Part shown: positions 55,689 to 62,081 of the stretch, piece by piece
Layout: the number at the start of each line of letters is the position of its first letter
Numbering within the stretch: the first letter of the stretch is position 1
Source of the DNA: AC-32 sp963754265
GTDB taxonomy: Bacteria; Actinomycetota; Thermoleophilia; Gaiellales; Gaiellaceae
Assembly: GCA_963754265.1 (NCBI GenBank)
Contig: CAVWFB010000015.1
Location: 124,001 to 188,000 of the forward strand
DNA: 64,000 nucleotides
Reading direction: 5' to 3'
The notes under the pieces: model-generated
Seen by the model: the letters and a program-made list of their open reading frames with translations, nothing else
What the model was told of the DNA's origin: nothing
The model's database searches: none
Position numbers and translations under genes: made by a program

Positions 55689-56065
55689 CCGGCGCTCCCA
55701 GTCCCGCCGCTCGAGAGCCGTTGCGACAAGATTGGCGGGCCGCTGCTCGCGCGTGGGGACCCCCCGGGAACGAGCGGCTGACGGCGTCGGCCGGGCTGGC
55801 CCTCCTCATCCTGCTCGCAGTTGAGACGTTGACGACGTTGTCCCTGCGCTCCTACCTGCCCGTGCACATCTTTCTCGGGCTCCTGCTGCTGCCACCTCTT
55901 GCGCTCAAGCTCGCCAGCACGGGCAGGCGGGTCCTGCGCTACTACACGGGCAACAAGCCGTACAGGCTCGAAGGGCCGCCCCGGCTTCTGCTGCGGTTGC
56001 TTGCTCCGCTTCTGGTCGCCTCGACGCTGTCGCTCTTTGGAAGCGGAGTCGCGCTGACACGATGA
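55685..56065 (+). CDS. membrane protein, probably C-terminally truncated
   Basis: 126 aa from TTG 55685 (TTGA overlap). Three hydrophobic segments: 'ASAGLALLILLAVETLTTLS', 'VHIFLGLLLLPPLALKLAST' and 'LLRLLAPLLVASTLSLFGSG', with 'GRRVLRYYTGNKPYRLEGPP' between. Related actinobacterial membrane proteins continue with at least two more helices; here the frame ends at 56065 and nothing similar follows before the histidine kinase gene. Likely a truncated membrane protein of unknown (possibly heme-related) function. Confidence 0.6.
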   Translation: MTGAPSPAAREPLRQDWRAAARAWGPPGNERLTASAGLALLILLAVETLTTLSLRSYLPVHIFLGLLLLPPLALKLASTGRRVLRYYTGNKPYRLEGPPRLLLRLLAPLLVASTLSLFGSGVALTR

Positions 56066-56174
56066 TCGCCGCGGAGCAGGGTCAGCGCAGCTTCGTCGAC
56101 TGTGAGCGTTGCATCGGCTCGGCTGGGTAGCGGCGCTGGACAAGCGTGGCGAGCTCGTGATGCGGGGGCGTCCG

Positions 56175-57239
56175 CTAGGGCACGTGAGACGGCCGGCGCT
56201 CGCGCACCTGCGCGAACTTCGGGAAGCGAAGCGTGAACGCCGCGCCCACCTCGGTGCTCGCGGCCGCGCACCCTCCTCCGTGCGCCCGCACGATCGCGTC
56301 GACGATCGCAAGCCCGAGCCCCGCTCCGCCCTCGGCGCGGGACCGCGCGGAGTCGGCACGTGCGAAGCGGTCGAAGATCAGCTCGAGCGCGTCCGCCGGG
56401 AGGCCACAGCCCTCATCTGCGACCTCGATCATCAGATCGTCACCGGCGCCGCGGGCGCTGAGCGTGATGACGTCAGCCGGCTGGGTGTACTTGACGGCGT
56501 TCTCGAGCAAGGCGTCCAGGGTGGTGCGGAGCGCCTCCGGGTCGGCCGCTAGCGTCCCCCGCGGCAGCTCGCCGAGCGTCCAGGTCCGGGGCGCGACCTC
56601 GGACCAGCGCATGAACACGTCCTCGAGGAAGGGCTCGACGTCGACCTGATCCGGGACGATGAAGTCAGGCTGCTTGGACTTCGCCAGGAGGAGCAGCCGC
56701 TCGAGGATGTGCTCGATGCGCTCGAGCTCGTCCAGTGCGACCCCGACTTCGTGCGCCGGCTCGCCGTTCAGCCGCTGTAGCACCTCGAGGTGGCCGCGCG
56801 CGATCGTCACTGGTGTACGTAGCTCGTGCGAGACGTCGTGGAGGAAACGCTTCTGCTGGGCCAGCAACGCAGCTCGCTGGGTGACCTCGCTCTCCAGGGT
56901 CCGTACCGCGTCCTGGCGGCGGCGGGCGTGCCAGACCATCGCGAGGAACATCGCAGCCATCAACGGGACCTCGAAGAGCTCGCCCCAGAGCTGTTCGCCG
57001 CTGAAGGCGTCGCTCAGGATCAGGCTCCCGGTCGCGAGAATCACCAGGCCGAGCACGACGCCGGTCGGCTTCGGCTCCCACACCCGGAAGCCGTAGAGCA
57101 GCGTCAGGCTGATCCAGATGAAATGGAATGGGATCGTCTCCCAGCTGGGAACGAGCGCCATCGCGAGGAGGTTCGCGCCCGCGAAGACGAACCACGCGAT
57201 CTCGACGGCTCTACGCCGTAGTAAGCCGGTAACCGCCAT
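56175..57239 (-). CDS. sensor histidine kinase
   Basis: 354 aa. Four short membrane helices (1-110), a HisKA domain with phospho-accepting His in 'FLHDVSHELRTPVTIARGHL' (about 138) and a HATPase_c domain with N box 'LLENAVKYT', G1 'VADEGCGL' and G2 'GGAGLGLAIVDAI'. No extracytoplasmic sensor domain, so the membrane part itself or an internal signal is sensed. Overlaps the response regulator gene by 29 nt, which it follows. Confidence 0.9.
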   Translation of the reverse strand: MAVTGLLRRRAVEIAWFVFAGANLLAMALVPSWETIPFHFIWISLTLLYGFRVWEPKPTGVVLGLVILATGSLILSDAFSGEQLWGELFEVPLMAAMFLAMVWHARRRQDAVRTLESEVTQRAALLAQQKRFLHDVSHELRTPVTIARGHLEVLQRLNGEPAHEVGVALDELERIEHILERLLLLAKSKQPDFIVPDQVDVEPFLEDVFMRWSEVAPRTWTLGELPRGTLAADPEALRTTLDALLENAVKYTQPADVITLSARGAGDDLMIEVADEGCGLPADALELIFDRFARADSARSRAEGGAGLGLAIVDAIVRAHGGGCAAASTEVGAAFTLRFPKFAQVRERRPSHVP

Positions 57240-57879
57240 GCCGTACCGTCTCGATCGGGGCCTCCGAGCCGAGCTTCTGCCGCAGCCTTCGGACGCACAC
57301 GTCCACCACGTTGGAGCGCGGATCGAAGTGGTAGCCCCACACGTCCGAGAGCAGTCGCTCCCGGCTCACGACCTCGCCCTGGTGGCAGACGAGATGGTGG
57401 AGCAAGCGGAACTCGCGGTCGGACAGCTCCGCACTCAGCTCGCCCAGCCGCACCTCGCGACGGGCAAGGTCGAGAGTCAGCTTCCCCGCCCGCAGGACGC
57501 TGCCGTCCTCGCCGCCGCTTCGCCTGCTACGCAGCTGGGCTCGTACGCGCGCGAGCAGCTCGTCGAACGAGAATGGCTTCGCGACGTAGTCCGAGGCGCC
57601 GAGGCCGAAGCCCCGGAGCTTCGTCGGGAGATCCGACCGCGCCGAGACGATCACCACGGGCAGCTCGGGGCGCGTGCGCTGGAGCTGGCGCAGGACCTCC
57701 AGGCCCCCGAGCTTCGGGAGCAAGAGATCGAGGACGACGAGGTCGTACCGATCGGCCAGCGCGCGAGTGAGCCCGGCCGGCCCGTCGCCTGCCCCGTCCA
57801 CGAGAAACCCCTCCGCCTGCAGCCCACGCGATAGGAACGCGAGGATGCGGGGCTCGTCCTCGATCACCAGGATGCGCAT
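57211..57879 (-). CDS. OmpR/PhoB-family response regulator
   Basis: About 222 aa. Receiver domain with acidic pocket 'LVIEDEP', phospho-acceptor Asp in 'DLVVLDLLLPKLGG', switch 'VSARSD' and Lys in 'YVAKPFSFDEL'; C-terminal winged helix 'SDREFRLLHHLVCHQGEVVS' and 'SNVVDVCVRRLRQKLG'. ATG 57879 starts exactly at the first strand; ATG 57894 would add five residues. It probably autoregulates and controls the divergent oxidase operon through the repeats at 57906-57943. Confidence 0.9.
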   Translation of the reverse strand: MRILVIEDEPRILAFLSRGLQAEGFLVDGAGDGPAGLTRALADRYDLVVLDLLLPKLGGLEVLRQLQRTRPELPVVIVSARSDLPTKLRGFGLGASDYVAKPFSFDELLARVRAQLRSRRSGGEDGSVLRAGKLTLDLARREVRLGELSAELSDREFRLLHHLVCHQGEVVSRERLLSDVWGYHFDPRSNVVDVCVRRLRQKLGSEAPIETVRHGGYRLTTA

Positions 57880-57905
57880 GCCGATTGCGGACATTAACGC
57901 AGCAG

Positions 57906-57943
57906 ATGACCTGCAAATGACGCGAAGATGACAGTCACGTCAT
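57906..57943. promoter_or_regulatory. phased GTCAT/ATGAC half-sites (response-regulator box)
   Basis: ATGAC occurs at 57906, 57917 and 57928 (exact 11-bp steps) and the inverted GTCAT at 57939, again 11 bp on. Read on the minus strand this is GTCAT-N6-GTCAT-N6-GTCAT, the spacing of PhoB/OmpR boxes. It lies between the regulator and ccoN starts. Confidence 0.6.
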
Positions 57944-57985
57944 CTTGGCCCCGACTAGGGCGTCGGGTTCCTATCTTCACGCGCG

Positions 57986-59491
57986 ATGGGGGAGCGGAGC
58001 CTGGCAGGCGATCGTCCTCTGGCGGCGGGCGCGGACGCTGCGGAAGCCCCTGCGTCCAGGCCCGGCTGGTTCCCGGACGGCGCGGCCAAGCACTGGATCC
58101 TCTCCTCGATCATCTGGCTGACGGTGGTCGATCTCTTCGGCCTGGTGCTGGCGACCGAGTTCGTCACCCCTGAGGCCTTCGGCGGAATCTCGTGGCTCTC
58201 GTTCAGCCGCGTCCGCCCGGCGCACGTGAACGGCGTGATCCTCGCGTGGCTGACGATGATGTACTTCGGCGCGCTCTTCTACATGCTCCCGCGCCTGGTC
58301 GGGACCCGCGGGATGTGGAGCGAGCGGCTCGGCATCTGGTGCGCCTGGGCCTGGAACCTGATGTACCTGCTCGGGATCATCGGGCTCCTGACCGGCCACA
58401 GCCAGGGTCGGGAGTACGGCGAGTTCATCTGGCCGATCGACATCGCGCTGCTCGTGATCTGGAGCGCGAACATCTGGAACATCCTCGCGACGGTGGCGGT
58501 GCGGACGATCAGGCCGATCTACGTCTCGGTCTGGTTCTTCATCGCGAGCCCGCTCTGGCTCGCCGTCGACTACGCGATCGGGAATGTCATCTGGCGGCCG
58601 GGTCACATCTGGGGCGCTCCCTCGGGGGCGCTCTCCGGGAGCCTTTCCGACGCGATGCTCAACTGGTGGTACGCGCACAACCTCTTCGGGCTCTGGCTGA
58701 CTCCGATGCTGCTCGCGCTGACGTACTACATCGTTCCGCGCGTCACGAACACACCGCTCTACAGCTACACCCTCTCGCTCGTCAGTTTCTGGGGGATGGC
58801 GTTCTTCTACACCGGGGTAGGCGACCATCACATCCTGCAGTCGCCGACGCCGGCCTGGCTGAAGACGATCGCCGAGGTCTCGTCCTGGATGCTCCTGGTA
58901 CCGGTCTTCGCCTTCACGATCAACATCCTCGGGACGATGAAGGGCAACTGGGACCGCTTCTTCACGAACCTGCCCTTACGGTTCACGATGACCGCCTTCT
59001 TCTTCTACTTCCTGGTCAACATCCAGGGGGCGTTCGAGGCGATCCAGCCGTTCAACAAGCTGACGCACTTCACGAATTTCGTCGTCGCGCATGCCCACCT
59101 GGCCCTGCTCGGCGCCTTCACGATCCTCGGCATGGGCGTGATCGACTACATCGTCGCCCAGATCTACCGTAAGCCGCTCTGGAGCCGGAGCCTCTCGGAG
59201 TGGCAGTACTGGCTCGTCACCGTCGGGTTCACGGGCTTCTTCAGTGTCCTCACGCTGGCGGGCTTCCAGCAGGGCTTCAGCTGGCAGGAAGGGATCCCCG
59301 AGGTGAACGTGCTGCCGCAGCTGCACGCCTACTACATCGCGCGCGGGATCTTCGGCGCGATGATCGTGCTCTCCGGGATCGTCCAGATCGTCAACATCGG
59401 GATGACCGTCTTCACGAACACTGCGGAGCGCCGGCGCCGTGAGACCCTGAAGGTGGCCGAGGCGATCGCGCCGCCGCCGGTGACAGGCTGA
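57986..59491 (+). CDS. ccoN: cbb3-type cytochrome c oxidase subunit I (CcoN)
   Basis: 501 aa, about 12 helices. Ligands are recognisable: low-spin heme His in 'FSRVRPAHVNGVILAW' (about 80), Cu(B) His in 'NWWYAHNLFGLWL' (about 230) and 'GVGDHHILQSPTP' (281-282), and high-spin heme/low-spin His pair in 'FVVAHAHLALLG' (about 369-371). It is the catalytic subunit reducing O2 to water with proton pumping; the C family works at low O2. ATG 57986. The next gene starts at the last base of its stop (TGATGG). Confidence 0.9.
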   Translation: MGERSLAGDRPLAAGADAAEAPASRPGWFPDGAAKHWILSSIIWLTVVDLFGLVLATEFVTPEAFGGISWLSFSRVRPAHVNGVILAWLTMMYFGALFYMLPRLVGTRGMWSERLGIWCAWAWNLMYLLGIIGLLTGHSQGREYGEFIWPIDIALLVIWSANIWNILATVAVRTIRPIYVSVWFFIASPLWLAVDYAIGNVIWRPGHIWGAPSGALSGSLSDAMLNWWYAHNLFGLWLTPMLLALTYYIVPRVTNTPLYSYTLSLVSFWGMAFFYTGVGDHHILQSPTPAWLKTIAEVSSWMLLVPVFAFTINILGTMKGNWDRFFTNLPLRFTMTAFFFYFLVNIQGAFEAIQPFNKLTHFTNFVVAHAHLALLGAFTILGMGVIDYIVAQIYRKPLWSRSLSEWQYWLVTVGFTGFFSVLTLAGFQQGFSWQEGIPEVNVLPQLHAYYIARGIFGAMIVLSGIVQIVNIGMTVFTNTAERRRRETLKVAEAIAPPPVTG

Positions 59492-60936
59492 TGGCGGACG
59501 AGCGCGGCGACCGGCCGCCCGGCGAGCCCCAGGAGGGGCCGCCGCCGATCCCGCGCGGCTGGCAGCGACACCCGCAGGAGCGCATGCTGATCACGCCGCT
59601 GATGGCGGGGCTCGGCGGCCTGCTCGTCTTCTTCGTCGTCGTGGCCGTGGTCGTCTGGCTGCCGATCCACACCTTCGATCCGCCGGCCTCGGCGGACTGG
59701 GCGCCGCTCTCCAACCAGGCGCACAGTGGGCGCGACCTCTTCGCCTCGAACGGGTGCTATGTCTGCCATTCGGGCTACTCGCGGCCACAGGACGTCCGCG
59801 AGGCGCTCTACTTCCTTTACCCGAAGGTCTCGCAGCCCGGCGACTTCTACGGCAGCGACCAGTCGCCGAACCTGCTCGGGACGGAGCGAACCGGGCCGGA
59901 TCTCTCGCAGGAGTCGGGCTGGCACCCGGACGACTGGCAGTTCGCGCACTTCTACGACCCCCGCTACATGGACCCGCGCTCGCTGATGCCGGACATGAAG
60001 GCGCTTTTCTCGGACACCCAGGTGAATCAGCTCGTGGCCTTCGTCGAGCAGCGCAGCGGCAAGTCCGGGCTCCTCCGCTACGCGGGGCAGGTCTACGCCA
60101 AACACGTGGTGCTCGCCAACCAGGGCTTCCCCGAGCCGTACACCGGCTTCCAGGGTGCGCACAAGCCGATCGTCGAGCCGCTGCCCGACTCGGAGCTGAA
60201 TCCTCCGAAGGACCAGCTCGAGGAGGCACCGAACCTCTCGCAGATCGATCGCAGCTACTGGCTCTCGGCTGACCCGCTACCCGTCACGCAGGAGAACCTG
60301 TTCCGCGGGAAGGAGATCTTCCTCGACCGCTGTGTCGGCTGCCACGGGCTGAAGGGCAACGGAAAGGGACCGGGCGCGCGCTTCCTCTCGCCGCCGCCGG
60401 CCGACTTCACGAGCGCCGACGACGCGTGCTGCGGCGGCGACACCGGGCCGGGCGACTTCTACTACCGGATCCTGCGCGGCTGGACCGGTACGGCGATGGA
60501 GAACTTCGGGGACCGGCTCTCGGTCAACGACATCTGGCGGGTCGTCCTGTTCTTGAAGACGATCCCGAACGGGACGCTCGAGGCGAATCGCATCCCCGAG
60601 CCGAAGGACTTCATCGTCTGGCAGCCGTCGGCGGAGCTGCTCGCCTGGGTGAAGTCGGAACAGAAGCTGACCGACAACGTGAGCTTCGACAAGAAGCAGG
60701 TGACCGATCCGTTCATGCAAGAGGCGATGAGGGTCTTCCCGGGGCTCAGACCGAGTGACCACATCGTCCTGAACGACAAGACGAACACGCCACTCTCGCT
60801 GGAGGCGGCGGCGGCTGGGATCAAGGCGATCTACCAGGACATGCTCGACCGCGCCTGGAGCGACGCCAAGGCTCGCGGCGACAAGCTTCCGCCCGCGGTC
60901 CAGAAGGAGATCCCGCCGGAGGTGCCGGGCGAGTGA
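59491..60936 (+). CDS. ccoO: CcoO-type cytochrome c subunit with an extra C-terminal cytochrome c domain
   Basis: 481 aa. One membrane anchor (about residues 33-58) is followed by a CcoO domain with heme site 'NGCYVCHSGYSRPQDVREAL' (about 88-92) and 'SPNLLGTERTGPDLSQESG', Met ligand in 'DPRSLMPDM'. A second cytochrome c domain carries 'LDRCVGCHGLKGNGKGPGAR' (about 279-283). Classical cbb3 oxidases have a one-heme CcoO and a two-heme CcoP; here the two are partly fused and no separate ccoP is seen. Donates electrons to CcoN. Confidence 0.87.
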   Translation: MADERGDRPPGEPQEGPPPIPRGWQRHPQERMLITPLMAGLGGLLVFFVVVAVVVWLPIHTFDPPASADWAPLSNQAHSGRDLFASNGCYVCHSGYSRPQDVREALYFLYPKVSQPGDFYGSDQSPNLLGTERTGPDLSQESGWHPDDWQFAHFYDPRYMDPRSLMPDMKALFSDTQVNQLVAFVEQRSGKSGLLRYAGQVYAKHVVLANQGFPEPYTGFQGAHKPIVEPLPDSELNPPKDQLEEAPNLSQIDRSYWLSADPLPVTQENLFRGKEIFLDRCVGCHGLKGNGKGPGARFLSPPPADFTSADDACCGGDTGPGDFYYRILRGWTGTAMENFGDRLSVNDIWRVVLFLKTIPNGTLEANRIPEPKDFIVWQPSAELLAWVKSEQKLTDNVSFDKKQVTDPFMQEAMRVFPGLRPSDHIVLNDKTNTPLSLEAAAAGIKAIYQDMLDRAWSDAKARGDKLPPAVQKEIPPEVPGE

Positions 60937-61235
60937 CACGTTTTGCCACGGCCTTCGTCGGCGTTTCGTGCCTTGCCCTTGCGTGGCCGGCGATCGCCCT
61001 CGCCCACGACCAGCCGGAGACGCAACAGTCACGCTGGGTGATGTCCGACTGGATGCTCGACACGTTCTTCATCTTCGCCGGCCTCGCCGTGATCGCGTTC
61101 CTGGCGGCCTGGAAGGCGGGCCATTTCCACGAGCTCGACCGCATGGGCGGGATTCCGCTCCTGGTGCACGAGGAGGACTACTACACGCCCGAATGGGCGC
61201 TCGACGAGGAGGAGTGGGCCGATGGGGATGCCTAG
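60933..61235 (+). CDS. small single-helix protein of the cbb3 operon (CcoS-like)
   Basis: 100 aa, GTG 60933 overlaps the preceding stop as GTGA. A signal-like N-terminus ('FVGVSCLALAWPAIALAH') and a helix 'WMLDTFFIFAGLAVIAFLAA' are followed by 'WKAGHFHELDRMGGIPLLVH' and an acidic tail. The segment after the helix resembles the 'RSGQFDDLE' motif of CcoS, an assembly factor that loads copper/heme into CcoN. Assignment is tentative. Confidence 0.55.
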   Translation: MTRFATAFVGVSCLALAWPAIALAHDQPETQQSRWVMSDWMLDTFFIFAGLAVIAFLAAWKAGHFHELDRMGGIPLLVHEEDYYTPEWALDEEEWADGDA

Positions 61236-61569
61236 CGGTGAGTCGCCGCAGCACGCGCAGCAGTACTACCAGTACCTCCAGGCGCACAAGGAGACGATGC
61301 AGCGCGCCGACACCTGGCACGTCCAGTGGATCCAGCTGGCGTGGCTCTGGGGCTTCGTGATCGCGCTCGTGGTGGTGATCCTCGTGTGGGTCTGGCAGTA
61401 CCGCTCCACCCGCCAGAAGGCGGGCCCCTACCCGGTCGACAGTTTCGGCGGCTACACCACCGAGCTCGCCGGCCCCGCGACGCTCTTCTTCCTGCTCCTC
61501 ACAGTGGGCCTCACGGTCTGGGCCGTCGCGCTGATCGTCGGGCACCTCGTCTGGGGACAGAAGTTCTGA
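61222..61569 (+). CDS. small two-helix membrane protein of the cbb3 operon
   Basis: 115 aa from ATG 61222, overlapping the previous gene by 14 nt. Soluble Gln/His-rich start ('SPQHAQQYYQYLQAHKETMQ'), then helices 'LWGFVIALVVVILVWVWQY' and 'LFFLLLTVGLTVWAVALIVG'. 'STRQKAGPYPVDSFGGYTTE' lies between. Likely an accessory subunit of the oxidase. No named family recognised. Confidence 0.6.
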   Translation: MGMPSGESPQHAQQYYQYLQAHKETMQRADTWHVQWIQLAWLWGFVIALVVVILVWVWQYRSTRQKAGPYPVDSFGGYTTELAGPATLFFLLLTVGLTVWAVALIVGHLVWGQKF

Positions 61570-61895
61570 TGGTCAGCGAGCTCGTTCCCTCCGCGCAGCC
61601 CTACGTCTCGTGGTCGTCGGCGAGCATTGCGGTCGTGCCCGCCGAGCAGTGGCCGCTCGTCTTCGGCTCGATGCAGGCGCTCAAGGGACACGTCCAGGAG
61701 TACCCGGGCTGCCAGAAGCTCGAGGCGTTCGTCGAGCCCGCGGGCCCGGACTACCGCATCCACTGCTACACGGTCTGGGACACGCCGGAGCAGCTCGAGG
61801 CCTTTCTCGAGCGCGGCTACACCTTCGAGCGCATGCTCGACGACGTCGCCGGGATCCAGGCCGAGCGGCCCCACCTGATGGAGAAGATCTTCTGA
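61569..61895 (+). CDS. antibiotic-biosynthesis-monooxygenase (ABM)-like small protein
   Basis: 108 aa from ATG 61569 (TGATG overlap). 'PLVFGSMQALKGHVQEYPGC', 'KLEAFVEPAGPDYRIHCYTV' and 'WDTPEQLEAFLERGYTFERM' give the ferredoxin-like ABM/dimeric alpha-beta barrel fold. Related small proteins bind heme (IsdG type) or act as monooxygenases; the presence in a heme-copper oxidase operon makes a heme-linked role attractive, but it is inferred. Confidence 0.6.
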   Translation: MVSELVPSAQPYVSWSSASIAVVPAEQWPLVFGSMQALKGHVQEYPGCQKLEAFVEPAGPDYRIHCYTVWDTPEQLEAFLERGYTFERMLDDVAGIQAERPHLMEKIF

Positions 61896-62068
61896 TGGCC
61901 GAGGAACAGCGCCCCGCGCGCCCGCTCGCCGGCTACCGCGACGTCGGGGAGGACGTCCGCCACTCGCGTCCGCAGATCGTTCGCGCCTGGCTCATCCTCG
62001 CCTTCCTGATCGTGCTCTACATCGGCTGGACGCTGACGGTCTACTTCCTCGAGCCCGGCCTCCGCTAG
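61895..62068 (+). CDS. tiny single-helix membrane protein (57 aa)
   Basis: ATG 61895 overlaps the previous stop (TGATG). 'RPLAGYRDVGEDVRHSRPQI' then one helix 'AWLILAFLIVLYIGWTLTVY' and 'FLEPGLR'. It could be the CcoQ-like small subunit of this oxidase. Function inferred from position only. Confidence 0.6.
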   Translation: MAEEQRPARPLAGYRDVGEDVRHSRPQIVRAWLILAFLIVLYIGWTLTVYFLEPGLR

Positions 62069-62081
62069 GCGGCTGCCGGCC

